Source: Alphaproteobacteria bacterium (lineage in GTDB: Bacteria > Pseudomonadota > Alphaproteobacteria > Rs-D84). From it: a DNA stretch of 39,057 nucleotides. This document shows, piece after piece, positions 1 through 7,942 of this stretch (its first letter is position 1; each line of letters opens with the position of its first letter). The notes under the pieces are model-generated. The model made no database searches. It was given only the letters and a program-made list of their open reading frames with translations, and was not told the DNA's origin. The DNA is taken from positions 1 to 39,057 of the forward strand of contig JAIDLK010000059.1 in NCBI GenBank assembly GCA_029051085.1, in the 5' to 3' direction. A program made the position numbers and the translations under genes.

Positions 1-19
1 TTGCCGGCCTTTTTATTAA

Positions 20-214
20 ATATATTTCGGCAGTGCAATAAAGTCCGCACGTCACCGTAATAACATATCGGCACTTAGTATGTCGCGACTGTTGGGCGTG
101 GATACGGCAACATTGCACATGTATGAAAGCGGTAACGATTTAATACCGCGCGGTGTTCTGCGGCAGGTATTTACACTGGCGGTGATGGCGCATGCGGCAA
201 CGGAAAACAACTAA
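20..214 (+). pseudogene. XRE/Cro-type helix-turn-helix gene, 3' part or frameshifted
   Basis: The frame ending at TAA 212-214 encodes a clear XRE-type HTH: IKSARHRN, then a recognition-helix region SRLLGVDTATLHMYESG. It aligns without gaps to the usual pattern of Cro/C1 repressors. The family binds DNA and usually acts as a repressor. The frame is closed upstream by TAA at 17-19, and no ATG, GTG or TTG lies before the domain begins. The first ATG (80) would cut off helix 1. Frame 3 is open from position 3 to a stop at 39-41, so a small indel near 30-40 could join it to this frame. I read it as a truncated or frameshifted gene, or one with an unusual start (ATA at 20). Target unknown. Confidence 0.5.
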
Positions 215-240
215 AAACACCGGCAAATGCCGGTGTTTTT
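213..240. terminator. Bidirectional intrinsic terminator, recurrent type
   Basis: The stem CACCGGC / GCCGGTG has loop AAAT, with an A-run before and a T-run after, so it can stop transcription from both sides. It sits between the converging HTH gene and pal. The same hairpin recurs at 16627-16656 and 21352-21381. Confidence 0.9.
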
Positions 241-274
241 ATTCAAACAATCACTATAACTCAACAGACTGTTA

Positions 275-694
275 TTATTTAACAGTTGTTGTTGCATTAC
301 GATTCCATTTCCATACGGATTCGCCGCTGCCCTGAACCAACGGACGTTCCTTGCCATAGGAAATTGTGGAAATACGTTTTGCATCGATGCCGTCTTTGAC
401 GATGACTTCCTTAGCGGCGTTTGCACGACGTGCACCCAATGCCAAGTTGTAGTCTGTGGAACCACGTTCGTCGCAGTTACCGGCAATCTGAATCTTAACA
501 TCACCATGATTCTTCATGTACAGAGCCTGACCCAGCAGGTTGTTTTTCGCTTCTTCGGAAATTTCCGAGGAATTGAACGCAAAGAATACACGCTGATCAT
601 TCAAATCGGCCGGTTCTGTGATTTTAGAAGAACCACCGCAAGCAGCCAACAAGCCTGCAACGCCCGCCAGCATAGCAAAGTTTTTAATTTTCAT
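275..694 (-). CDS. pal: Peptidoglycan-associated lipoprotein Pal
   Basis: Pal is an outer-membrane lipoprotein that binds peptidoglycan through an OmpA-like domain and works with Tol proteins in envelope constriction at division. The N-terminus is a lipoprotein signal with lipobox LLAAC, so Cys19 would be lipidated. Residues about 35-135 form the OmpA domain, with the Pal signature GNCDERGSTDYNLALGARRA in the middle. At 139 residues it is slightly shorter than E. coli Pal (173), through a shorter linker. The ribosome-binding site AGGGAG precedes the ATG. A plausible promoter (TTGATT, 15 nt, TATAGA) lies in the 75-nt divergent gap shared with the next gene. No tolQRAB genes are adjacent in the window, so pal stands alone here or its partners lie left of it. 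Confidence 0.95.
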   Translation of the reverse strand: MKIKNFAMLAGVAGLLAACGGSSKITEPADLNDQRVFFAFNSSEISEEAKNNLLGQALYMKNHGDVKIQIAGNCDERGSTDYNLALGARRANAAKEVIVKDGIDAKRISTISYGKERPLVQGSGESVWKWNRNATTTVK

Positions 695-769
695 GAAAAT
701 ACTCCCTTGAGTTTCTGTTGCTCGTGGTTTAGTCTATAATAAAACATTCGAAAAATCAAGGAAAAACAC

Positions 770-1573
770 ATGTACAACGATGCCTTGCGTGATTTGGATT
801 TGGCAGGAGTACGATGGGAAATCACTGAATTACCCACCGCCACGGCGGCGGCCTTGGCCGCGGCAGAGCGCGAAGCGGCGGCAAATGCACCAACAGGCCC
901 GACAACCGCCGCAGATGATATTCAGATTCCGGACAGTGCACGAACCCCGGTTTATTCATCCGGGCCTGTGGTTGTTCCGCGCATTGCGCCAATATCTGTT
1001 GAGACAGCTGCCGCGGCGGCCGCACGACCGACAGATACGGATGCAATGCTGCGTATGATATCAGAGTTTAACCATCCGCTGCGCGCAATGGCACACAACA
1101 CCGTTTTGCCGCATGTGGCGCCGAATTCAAACGGATTACTGATTATAACGGATATTCCGGGCGCAGATGATGACGCCGCGGGCAAGATTCTGACCGGCGG
1201 AGCAGGGGATTTACTGGATAAAATGATTGCCGCAATCGGAATGTCACGCGACAATGTATCCATTATGCCTGTGCTGTTCTGGCGAACACCGGGGGGCAGG
1301 GCACCAACACGCGGAGAGCTTGATTTGGCACGACCGTTTGTAAATCGAATGATAGAGCTGATAAAACCGCGTGTTATAATAACTATGGGTACATTGGCGG
1401 CAACGGAAATAGCACATGTTGATTTGGCAAAGAATCATGGTATCGCCCAGGAAATTGACGGCCGCATTGTTATGCCGATATTCCATCCGAATTATCTGCT
1501 GTTGAAACCGGCGGCAAAACGCGACGCGTGGAACGCACTGCAGGCCGTTCAAAATATGTTGAAAAGTGCCTAA
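770..1573 (+). CDS. Uracil-DNA glycosylase, family-4-like, without Fe-S cysteines
   Basis: The C-terminal half (about residues 100-265) has the order and spacing of family 4 uracil-DNA glycosylases, which excise uracil from DNA in base-excision repair. These are the uracil-pocket loop DIPGADDDAAG (128-138), the GAGDLLDKM helix, WRTPGGRAPT (171-180), the strand PRVIITMGTLAA and the C-terminal motif FHPNYLL (238-244). Residues 25-90 are an Ala/Pro-rich linker. The 267-residue protein contains no cysteine, so the four ligands of the usual [4Fe-4S] cluster are missing, and the usual GEAPG loop reads TDIPG. It may therefore be a cluster-free variant or have altered specificity. The start is supported by AAGGA before the ATG and by TATAAT at 735-740. 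infC follows after 43 nt and may be cotranscribed. Confidence 0.8.
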   Translation: MYNDALRDLDLAGVRWEITELPTATAAALAAAEREAAANAPTGPTTAADDIQIPDSARTPVYSSGPVVVPRIAPISVETAAAAAARPTDTDAMLRMISEFNHPLRAMAHNTVLPHVAPNSNGLLIITDIPGADDDAAGKILTGGAGDLLDKMIAAIGMSRDNVSIMPVLFWRTPGGRAPTRGELDLARPFVNRMIELIKPRVIITMGTLAATEIAHVDLAKNHGIAQEIDGRIVMPIFHPNYLLLKPAAKRDAWNALQAVQNMLKSA

Positions 1574-1616
1574 AAATAAATAATAATCTTAGATGTATCA
1601 ATAAAAGGAGCATACC

Positions 1617-2171
1617 ATTAGACCACCATTTAACCGTGATGCGCGCCGCGATATGGGCCCGCGTATGAATAATCGGATTTTTGCAAAATCAGTTCAGGTA
1701 ATCAGTGATTCCGGCCAAAACCTTGGTGTTATGCCAACGGCCCAGGCATTGGCCATGGCGGCGGATGCCGGAATGGATTTGGTTGAAATCAATGCCAATA
1801 ATACTCCGCCGATTGTAAAAATCATGGATTATGGCAAATTTAAATACGACCAGAAAAAGCGTGCGAACGAGGCCCGTAAAAACCAGAAAACGGTTGAAAT
1901 GAAGGAAGTATGGGTAAAGCCTTTTATCGAAGAAAATGATTTGAATATCAAAATGAAAAAGGTTTTTGAATTCCTGGACGGTGGAAACAAGGTAAAAATA
2001 GCCGTTATGACGCGCGGTTCAAAAAAAGTATTGGCACGCGGCAAGGATGCGGTACCGGAACTATTTGCACGTATACTGGAAATCATTGGTGAACGCGGTA
2101 CACTGGAAAGCAAATCAAAGCCGGATGAACGCACAAAATCAATAATTGTTGCACCGAGCAAAGCAAAATAA
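1617..2171 (+). CDS. infC: Translation initiation factor IF-3, ATT start codon
   Basis: IF-3 binds the 30S subunit, proofreads the start codon and initiator tRNA, and prevents early 50S joining. The protein has the N-domain (VQVISDSGQNLGVM, DLVEINANNTPPIVKIMDYGKFKY), the lysine-rich linker and the C-domain (KPFIEENDLNIKMKKVFEFL and onward). The first ATG (1653) has no ribosome-binding site and would remove part of the basic N-terminal tail. In the same frame ATT at 1617 is preceded by AAGGAG (1605-1610) at 6 nt, and reading from it gives MRPPFNRDARRDMGPRMNNR, as in other alphaproteobacterial IF-3. Length becomes 184 residues. AUU starts in infC are known from E. coli, where they make infC self-regulating because IF-3 rejects non-AUG starts. 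No rpmI-rplT follows; a terminator does. Confidence 0.95.
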   Translation: MRPPFNRDARRDMGPRMNNRIFAKSVQVISDSGQNLGVMPTAQALAMAADAGMDLVEINANNTPPIVKIMDYGKFKYDQKKRANEARKNQKTVEMKEVWVKPFIEENDLNIKMKKVFEFLDGGNKVKIAVMTRGSKKVLARGKDAVPELFARILEIIGERGTLESKSKPDERTKSIIVAPSKAK

Positions 2172-2172
2172 G

Positions 2173-2197
2173 AAAAACGCCCGAACGGGCGTTTTTT
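2173..2197. terminator. Terminator between infC and the radical SAM gene
   Basis: The hairpin AACGCCCG-AA-CGGGCGTT has an A-run on the left and six T on the right. It lies between two converging genes and overlaps the TAA of the minus-strand gene at 2196-2198, so it probably serves both. Confidence 0.9.
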
Positions 2198-3176
2198 ATC
2201 GCTGGTTGAAGCGCCAGCCCTCAAGCAGGCGTGCACGAGTCTCTTCATGCCAGGCGGCCTTTATCAAATCGGCACGAGTATGTATCAAAGACTTTGGTCC
2301 AAGCATCGTTTTCCATTTGGTGGAAATTTTACGACCCGAATTTTCGCCAAGAGTCACACGGCCCGCACTGTCAAATGCAACCAGTACCCCACTTTCACAT
2401 ATAAATTTAAACTGTGGAAATTCCGTTTCCTTTGCCCAATCCATATTTTGTGCACGACCACTGTTAAACAGGGCGCCTTTTGATTGAGTCAATAACAACT
2501 TACCACCGACAAGAACCGCAGGCCGCATATTTTCCGGAGTGCCAATCCATACTTCTTCTGCTGATACTTTCTCTGATTTTATGCGCTCAATCAATGCGGG
2601 AAACATATCAACATGATTTTCAAAACCGGTGGTATTAACCTGAATCTGTCGGTCGGCCAGACCGGCTATAAGCCGCGCGTTATTTTCCAGCGCGTCTTTA
2701 TGATACCGGTCCAGCGACAGTGATAGGTGCAGTGCATAGGGTTTGTGATTGACAGAAATAGTATTTAAGTCAGATAAAATCCGGGGAGCAAGTTCACCAC
2801 GAATCCAAGCCGCGTTGGTCTTTATATCGGTACCGATGCCCAAATCCAAACTTTTATTAAGCAATGCAGGAACATAGTCGGTCATCCCAACACGGTATGC
2901 CGACGTAATTTCACCACCCGTAAACACAACATTATTTGAAAATGCGGAATCGGCCTTTGCCTGCTTCAAATAATTGAAAATTATATCGGTCGGTATAAAC
3001 GTCCGCGGATTGTGCGGGCCTGAATTTTCGCAACAATGCGGACATTGCAAATCACAATAATTTGTTGTCTTAAACACCAACACATACTGCGTATGACGGA
3101 GTATATTCCCCACAGGAAAATGACGATCACGCCAGTTTAAATATTTATGCATAATTGACATTGGTATAAAATTCAT
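2196..3176 (-). CDS. Radical SAM domain protein, function unknown
   Basis: Residues 41-48 hold the CxxxCxxC cluster motif (C41, C45, C48 in NYCDLQCPHCC) that binds the [4Fe-4S] cluster used to cleave S-adenosylmethionine. FTGGE (about residue 86) is the usual SAM-binding strand. The partial TIM barrel runs to about residue 220. The C-terminal part has a single late cysteine (FICESG) followed by a SPASM-like FDSAGRVTLGE but lacks the extra cysteines of a true SPASM domain. The substrate cannot be inferred, and no precursor peptide gene is adjacent. The start has AAGGT 7 nt upstream. The gene has its own promoter (TTGACA, 16 nt, TATCTT) just after macB, and an almost perfect 29-bp palindrome abuts the ATG, so it is probably regulated. 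Confidence 0.8.
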   Translation of the reverse strand: MNFIPMSIMHKYLNWRDRHFPVGNILRHTQYVLVFKTTNYCDLQCPHCCENSGPHNPRTFIPTDIIFNYLKQAKADSAFSNNVVFTGGEITSAYRVGMTDYVPALLNKSLDLGIGTDIKTNAAWIRGELAPRILSDLNTISVNHKPYALHLSLSLDRYHKDALENNARLIAGLADRQIQVNTTGFENHVDMFPALIERIKSEKVSAEEVWIGTPENMRPAVLVGGKLLLTQSKGALFNSGRAQNMDWAKETEFPQFKFICESGVLVAFDSAGRVTLGENSGRKISTKWKTMLGPKSLIHTRADLIKAAWHEETRARLLEGWRFNQR

Positions 3177-3205
3177 GTGCTACCTTTTTTGGCAAAAGAT
3201 AGCAC
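3177..3205. promoter_or_regulatory. Palindrome abutting the radical SAM start codon
   Basis: On the minus strand GTGCTATCTTTT and AAAAGGTAGCAC pair over 12 positions (one T-G) around a 5-nt loop. The palindrome covers the predicted -10 box and the ribosome-binding site and ends one base before the ATG. It could be a repressor operator or, if transcription starts upstream, a hairpin hiding the ribosome-binding site. Confidence 0.65.
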
Positions 3206-3223
3206 AAAATTTATTTATGTCAA
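3196..3223 (-). promoter_or_regulatory. Promoter of the radical SAM gene
   Basis: -35 TTGACA (complement of 3218-3223), 16-nt spacer, -10 TATCTT (complement of 3196-3201). It lies just after the macB-type permease stop codon. Confidence 0.6.
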
Positions 3224-3232
3224 TTTTTTGTT

Positions 3233-4450
3233 TTACTCGTAGCGCAGGCTGTCAATCGGGTTCAGCTTCGCCGCCTTTAGCGCGGGCATAACACCGGATG
3301 CAAGCCCCACGATTACGGCAACAGATACGGACAACAATACAGGCCACGCCGAAAAAGGCACGTTATAGCCCAAGATAAAGCGCCCGACGCCCTGGGACAG
3401 GCCGACACCCAACAACAATCCGGCCATGGAACCGATAAATGATATGAAGATGGATTCAGACAAAAACTGGGTTATAATCTGGCCTTCGCGGGCACCGATG
3501 GCTTTACGAACACCGATTTCACGCGTACGTTCGGCCACGGATACCAGCATCATGTTCATAATGCCAATCGACCCCACCAACAGAGACACCGCCGCAATCG
3601 CAATTAGCAGCATTTTCATATACCCTGTAACCGTACTCATGGTTTCCATTACCTGTTTCATATCCATTATTTGGAAATCGTCGGCTGCATCGTCTTTAAG
3701 CTTGTGACGATCACGGAGCAGGGCGGTTATCTGGTTTGTAACAATAGTATTGTCCGCATCGGGATACAGTTTCAGCGCAATCATACTGACCGCATTTGGA
3801 AAGCGGCTGCCCTGGACGCGCTTTTTCAACGTTGTAATCGGAACAATCAGCATATCGTCCTGGGACCCCATGGCAGAATCACCCTTGGCCTTGGTTACAC
3901 CGATAATTACAAAAGGAGTATTCTGAACGCGAATTACCTGACCGATTGGGTCATCAGGCATTTCCAGTTCTTTGGCCGTTGTGGGGCCGATTACGGCATA
4001 CGTAGAGGCATTACGAACCGCCGCCTGGTCAAAAAAAGTTCCCTTTTCAATTTCAATGTTTTGAACGGTTGTATAATCGGGATATGCACCGACCAGCGAT
4101 GCCGCCCAGTTTTTGTTACCGTAAACCAATTGGGCCGCACTTTGCTGAACCGGGGTCACCGCCATAACATCGGGCAGTTTTCCGATAAATTCCGCATCGT
4201 CAATCGTCAATGTCTGGCGATTACCGGTACGAACACCACCTGTCTGGGCCGCACCGGCACGAATCATAATGGTATTCGTCCCAAGGGCGGAGAACTGGTC
4301 CGTTATTTGCTTTTCAACCGTTTCACCCACGGCAACCATGATAACAACCGCCATAACACCGATTACAATACCCAGCACCGTCAAAAACGAGCGCATTTTA
4401 TTTCCCGACACCGACAGCCACGATTCCTTTAAAATATCGTTAAATGTCAT
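3233..4450 (-). CDS. MacB-type ABC transporter permease (FtsX family)
   Basis: This is the membrane subunit of a MacAB-TolC type tripartite exporter. The N-terminus carries one TM helix (KMRSFLTVLGIVIGVMAVV, about residues 18-42). A large periplasmic MacB_PCD domain (about 45-270) and three C-terminal TM helices of the FtsX domain follow, including the hallmark AERTREIGVRKAIGA (about 305-320). Unlike E. coli MacB, where ATPase and permease are fused, the ATPase is the separate upstream gene, with which it overlaps by 4 nt (ATGA), indicating translational coupling. At 405 residues it has the usual length for the split form. It is the last gene of the tolC-macA-ATPase-permease operon. The substrate (drug, lipopeptide, haem precursor or toxin) is not visible. 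Confidence 0.9.
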   Translation of the reverse strand: MTFNDILKESWLSVSGNKMRSFLTVLGIVIGVMAVVIMVAVGETVEKQITDQFSALGTNTIMIRAGAAQTGGVRTGNRQTLTIDDAEFIGKLPDVMAVTPVQQSAAQLVYGNKNWAASLVGAYPDYTTVQNIEIEKGTFFDQAAVRNASTYAVIGPTTAKELEMPDDPIGQVIRVQNTPFVIIGVTKAKGDSAMGSQDDMLIVPITTLKKRVQGSRFPNAVSMIALKLYPDADNTIVTNQITALLRDRHKLKDDAADDFQIMDMKQVMETMSTVTGYMKMLLIAIAAVSLLVGSIGIMNMMLVSVAERTREIGVRKAIGAREGQIITQFLSESIFISFIGSMAGLLLGVGLSQGVGRFILGYNVPFSAWPVLLSVSVAVIVGLASGVMPALKAAKLNPIDSLRYE

Positions 4451-5232
4451 TTCTTGCGTCCTTTGGCTTCCGATTTTATCAATTCCGCTTCCGTTTTCGG
4501 GACCGGCCCGTCATAGTTTATATGACCGTCCCGGATATGAATTAAACGGTCGGCATATTTTGCAATATCAAATTCATGGGTAATCATTACGATTGTTATT
4601 CCCAAATCCTTGTTTAATTGCTTAAAGAACTTTAAAATTTCATTACCCATTTTACTGTCAAGGGCACCGGTCGGCTCGTCCGCCAGAATCAGCTTCGGAT
4701 CACCCGCCAATGCACGTGCAATGGCAACACGCTGTTTCATACCCCCCGAAAGCTGGGTCGGCAGATAGCTTTCGAATTTTTCCAGCCCAACACGACGCAA
4801 CATTTCGCGCGCGCGACGCACGCGCTCGGCCATGGGCAGACCGCGATACATCAACGGCAGCATAACATTATCGATAACAGTGCGCTTTGACAGCAGATTA
4901 AACTGCTGAAAAACGAAACCGATGTATTCATTACGAATAACGGCCAATTCGTCCGGTTTCAGATTTGTAATATTTCGGCCATACAACTCATACGTTCCCG
5001 TAGAGGGCGTATCCAACGCGCCGATTATATTCATGCACGTCGATTTACCAGACCCCGACGGCCCCATAATCGCAACAAACTCACCGGCATGAACTTTAAA
5101 GTTTATGTCAAAGAGAACCTGCTGTTCGCCACCGATTTCCAGAGGAAAGCTTTTTGTTATATCTTTGAGAGATATTATTATCTCCGGCTTGCTGCCGGCT
5201 GCGTGTGATTTTTTCATTTTATAAGCCCCCAT
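4447..5232 (-). CDS. MacB/LolD-type ABC transporter ATPase
   Basis: Cytoplasmic ATPase that drives the adjacent permease by mechanotransmission. Visible motifs are Walker A GPSGSGKST (57-65), the Q-loop in FVFQQFNLL, the signature LSGGMKQRVAIARAL, Walker B LILADEPTGALD and the switch histidine in MITHEFD. The 3' part carries a basic tail ending KSEAKGRKK. The ATG at 5232 overlaps the macA stop as TAATG. An alternative start at Met6 (5217) would give the more usual N-terminus, and both are possible. The MacB/LolD subfamily assignment follows from the motif spacing and from the macA and permease neighbours. Confidence 0.92.
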   Translation of the reverse strand: MGAYKMKKSHAAGSKPEIIISLKDITKSFPLEIGGEQQVLFDINFKVHAGEFVAIMGPSGSGKSTCMNIIGALDTPSTGTYELYGRNITNLKPDELAVIRNEYIGFVFQQFNLLSKRTVIDNVMLPLMYRGLPMAERVRRAREMLRRVGLEKFESYLPTQLSGGMKQRVAIARALAGDPKLILADEPTGALDSKMGNEILKFFKQLNKDLGITIVMITHEFDIAKYADRLIHIRDGHINYDGPVPKTEAELIKSEAKGRKK

Positions 5233-6407
5233 TACATCGGGCCGCCGGGACCGCCGCGACGCTGCTGTTTATTGCCGCTTGTATTTGAGGTCTGACCTGT
5301 CTTGCCTACAACGACACGGTCACCGGCAACAATTCCATCAGATATAATTTCCGTCTCTGTTGCGGTTACCAGCCCCTTTTCATAAGGAACCAGGCTGATT
5401 TCATCACCACGCTTTATCGCCAGATGTGTTTTCGGGGTCGCTTCACCGGCATTTTCAACAATGCCTTCAAACGAACGCAGTAAAAGAGCCGCATTCTGTA
5501 CCTTCCATATATCATTCTTTTCGGAAACGATGATTGTTACAAATGCGGTCATACCAGGCATTAAGCGCAAATCAGTGTTATCAACATCAATTACAACGGT
5601 ATAAACAACAACGTTTGATGTTGTTGTAGGCGACAGACGAATCTGGCGAACAACACCCTCGAATGTCTGGGTCGGATACGCATCAACGGTAAATGTTACC
5701 GCCTGGCCTTCTTTGATAACGCCGATATCGGCCTCGGATACGGATGTTTCAATCTGCATACGTGTCAGGTCTTCGGCAATTTCGAACAAATCCGGGGTCT
5801 GGAAAGAGGCGGCAACAGTCTGCCCCTTGTCAACTTTGCGGGAAATAACAGTTCCGTCAACGGGCGATGTAATCGTTGCATAGCCCAGATTTGTTACCGC
5901 ACGCTCATACTGGGACTGCATACGTGCAACAGACTGTTCGGCCTGTTCGTATGCGGTCTGGGACTGTTCCATTTCAGCACGTGCGATATATCCGTCGTTA
6001 TAAAGTGTTTTGTTACGTGTATATTCGCTTTTTGCATAGTTACGCTGTGATTCCGCGGATATAAGGGCGGCCTTGGCCTCATCTACGGATGCCTGCAGAA
6101 CAGACGGTTCGATTGTCAGCAGTAAATCACCCTTTTTAACCTTGGAGTTATAATCGACATACAGCGCATCAATCGTCCCCGATACCTGGGAGCCGACACT
6201 GACGGTGTTTACGGGCTGAATCTCGCCGGTGGCGGATACAACCTGGCGCAGGTTACCACGCCCGATTTGCAATGTTACAAACTCAGACTTTTTAGACCCG
6301 CCGCGACCAAATATCAGCATCAGTACGACAACTACGGCGGCCAGAATCAAAAACCACCATTTTTTGCGCCAAATCCACTTAAAAACAGATTTAATTTTGT
6401 TTTTCAT
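5232..6407 (-). CDS. macA: MacA-like periplasmic adaptor (membrane fusion protein)
   Basis: Adaptor that links the inner-membrane ABC pump to the outer-membrane TolC channel. A basic N-terminus and a TM helix (about 16-35, WWFLILAAVVVVLMLIFG) anchor it. Then come the barrel-sandwich half (GSQVSGTIDALYVDYNSKVKKGD), a long alpha-hairpin (about 105-170) with MacA-type RNKTLYNDGYIARAEMEQ, the second lipoyl half (ITSPVDGTVISRKVDKGQTV) and beta-barrel and membrane-proximal domains. The C-terminus is Gln/Arg/Gly-rich. It is 391 residues, normal for MacA. Its start lies 17 nt inside the 3' end of tolC and its stop overlaps the ATPase start, so it is translated as part of one four-gene operon. Confidence 0.93.
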   Translation of the reverse strand: MKNKIKSVFKWIWRKKWWFLILAAVVVVLMLIFGRGGSKKSEFVTLQIGRGNLRQVVSATGEIQPVNTVSVGSQVSGTIDALYVDYNSKVKKGDLLLTIEPSVLQASVDEAKAALISAESQRNYAKSEYTRNKTLYNDGYIARAEMEQSQTAYEQAEQSVARMQSQYERAVTNLGYATITSPVDGTVISRKVDKGQTVAASFQTPDLFEIAEDLTRMQIETSVSEADIGVIKEGQAVTFTVDAYPTQTFEGVVRQIRLSPTTTSNVVVYTVVIDVDNTDLRLMPGMTAFVTIIVSEKNDIWKVQNAALLLRSFEGIVENAGEATPKTHLAIKRGDEISLVPYEKGLVTATETEIISDGIVAGDRVVVGKTGQTSNTSGNKQQRRGGPGGPM

Positions 6408-7731
6408 TGTTTTTCTCCCTCTCTTTATCCAGTTCGGCCTTTATATCACCGATTGCCAATGCAACCGCAGCGCGTGATGTAAACAGGTCATATTTCGCGG
6501 CATTATGCTGTTTCTGTGCATCAACCAGTTCTGACTGAGCGGTTTGCCAGTCAAGCATGGTGGCACGACCAACCTTGTACATTCCGGCGGTAACCTTTTC
6601 GCTTTCTGTCGCCGATTCCAGCAGTGTTTTTGTCTGGGTCAGCACTTTTTGCGCCGTTTTATAATTCTGATATGCGGTAAATATATCCAAAATCGCATTA
6701 TCTGCGGCGGCGCGCTCGGCTTCTTTTGCACGGTCATAGTTGGCTTCGGCACTGCGTACACCGTAATAGTTTGCAAATCCTGCAAATATCGGCATTGATG
6801 CGCGTATACCGACACTGCCCGTGACCTTATAGCTGTCGTTGGCGAACGAATTCCATTCCGTGTCATTCCAGCTAAGCGTTCCGGTGGCCGAAATACTCGG
6901 CAGATTTTTTAAGAACGCGCTGTTGCGGCGATGCCATGCGGCATCCTTGTTCGCGGTTGCACGCAACAGGTCGGGTCGTGATTTACGCGCAGCCTCTATC
7001 AGTTCATCAACCGTCTTGTTTTCCGTATCACGACCAAATTCAGACGGCATGTCCATAATTTCTATGTTCTGGTCCGCCGGAAAAGACAGGCGTGACAACA
7101 GATTCCCCTTGGCAATTTCACGGTTGTTTTTTGCACGTTCCAGCGCAACATCACGACTGGCCAGCGTTGTATCAGCCTTTAGCACATCGGCCTTGGCGAC
7201 CGAGCCCGCCTTGTATTTCTTTTGCGCCATGTCGCGGGCGCTTTGTGCAACCTCACGCAGTTTTTCCGCTGATATAACGTCTGCATCCGCGTTTAACAAT
7301 GCATAATATGCACCGATGACACCATATACATAGTTCTGGACGCTTTCGTCATAATCAAAGCCGGTTGCACGCCATGTGGCCGCCAATGTATTCAAATCGG
7401 CCAAACGTTTGCCAAAATCGAATATCAGATACGAAGCGGACAACGACGCCCCGTAATTCCAATCCCCCCAGTCTTTGTTTCTGTAATCGATGCCTGCACT
7501 GACCCCGCCGTTTACACTTGGCAGATAGTTTGCATAGCCCGCATTTTTTGCAAAGCGCGCCGATTCGGCCGCCAGATATGCGGATGTGGTCTGTGGATTA
7601 CGACACAGCCCCAATTCTATAACCTCTTGCAGGGACATCGGGCCGTCCGGCACCGTTTGGCGGTTCAAACAATCGTTTGCAGCCCACGCCGAAAAAGGCA
7701 TTACGCATGCCAATAAAAATATCTTTTTCAT
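6391..7731 (-). CDS. tolC: TolC-family outer-membrane efflux channel
   Basis: Outer-membrane channel of the exporter. The frame is open back to 7782, but I place the start at ATG 7731. It gives a clean signal peptide MKKIFLLACVMPFSAWA with cleavage before AND, has GGAAGAGAG 8 nt upstream, and lies downstream of the -10 box TATAAT at 7757-7762, which the longer reading would include in the coding region. The mature protein shows the two repeated OEP halves rich in long alpha-helices, for example ESARFAKNAGYANYLPSVN and the second-half ASMPIFAGFANYYGVRSAEA. About 446 residues, typical of the family. First gene of the tolC-macA-ATPase-permease operon; the four-gene unit needs no external partner. 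Confidence 0.92.
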   Translation of the reverse strand: MKKIFLLACVMPFSAWAANDCLNRQTVPDGPMSLQEVIELGLCRNPQTTSAYLAAESARFAKNAGYANYLPSVNGGVSAGIDYRNKDWGDWNYGASLSASYLIFDFGKRLADLNTLAATWRATGFDYDESVQNYVYGVIGAYYALLNADADVISAEKLREVAQSARDMAQKKYKAGSVAKADVLKADTTLASRDVALERAKNNREIAKGNLLSRLSFPADQNIEIMDMPSEFGRDTENKTVDELIEAARKSRPDLLRATANKDAAWHRRNSAFLKNLPSISATGTLSWNDTEWNSFANDSYKVTGSVGIRASMPIFAGFANYYGVRSAEANYDRAKEAERAAADNAILDIFTAYQNYKTAQKVLTQTKTLLESATESEKVTAGMYKVGRATMLDWQTAQSELVDAQKQHNAAKYDLFTSRAAVALAIGDIKAELDKEREKNNEKQN

Positions 7732-7756
7732 GTAATTGACTCTCTTCCTGGATGGC

Positions 7757-7785
7757 ATTATATCACAAAATGATAAAATCACGAA
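7757..7785 (-). promoter_or_regulatory. Promoter of the tolC-macA-macB operon
   Basis: A perfect -10 TATAAT (complement of 7757-7762) with a weak -35 TTCGTG at 17 nt. Transcription should start near 7750, which settles the tolC start at 7731. Confidence 0.6.
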
Positions 7786-7793
7786 ATTTTATG

Positions 7794-7822
7794 TTGAATT
7801 AGAATTTTTTTTTGCCTAGTAT
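7794..7822 (+). promoter_or_regulatory. Promoter of tRNA-Cys
   Basis: TTGAAT (7794-7799), 17 nt including a T-run, TAGTAT (7817-7822). The predicted start is a few bases before the mature tRNA 5' end. Confidence 0.55.
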
Positions 7823-7832
7823 GGTGGCACGT

Positions 7833-7906
7833 GGCCTGGTGGCAGAGTGGTTATGCAGAGGACTGCAAATCCTTGTATGCCGGTTCGATTCCGACCCAGG
7901 CCTCCA
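7833..7906 (+). tRNA. tRNA-Cys (anticodon GCA)
   Basis: Cloverleaf read directly: acceptor GGCCTGG / CCAGGCC (7833-7839 with 7896-7902), discriminator U and encoded CCA (7904-7906). D-stem GCA/TGC, anticodon stem GAGGA/TCCTT with loop CTGCAAA, anticodon GCA. The T-loop TTCGATT is normal, but the T-stem GCCGG/CCGAC has one C-A mismatch at 7880/7894. U73 is the known identity base for cysteinyl-tRNA synthetase. A terminator follows. Confidence 0.95.
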
Positions 7907-7911
7907 AAAAT

Positions 7912-7942
7912 AAAAAAACACCGGGAAAACCCGGTGTTTTTT
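7912..7942. terminator. Terminator between tRNA-Cys and accC
   Basis: The stem ACACCGGG / CCCGGTGT has loop AAAA with A- and T-runs on either side. It serves the tRNA on the plus strand and accBC on the minus strand. It is a variant of the recurrent terminator family. Confidence 0.9.

Noticed and set aside
3671..4432. A 253-codon open frame on the plus strand
   Set aside because: It lies antisense inside the MacB-type permease gene, whose reading is fully supported by family motifs.
7732..7782. Longer tolC start at 7782
   Set aside because: It would include the -10 box in the coding region and put 17 residues before a complete signal peptide.
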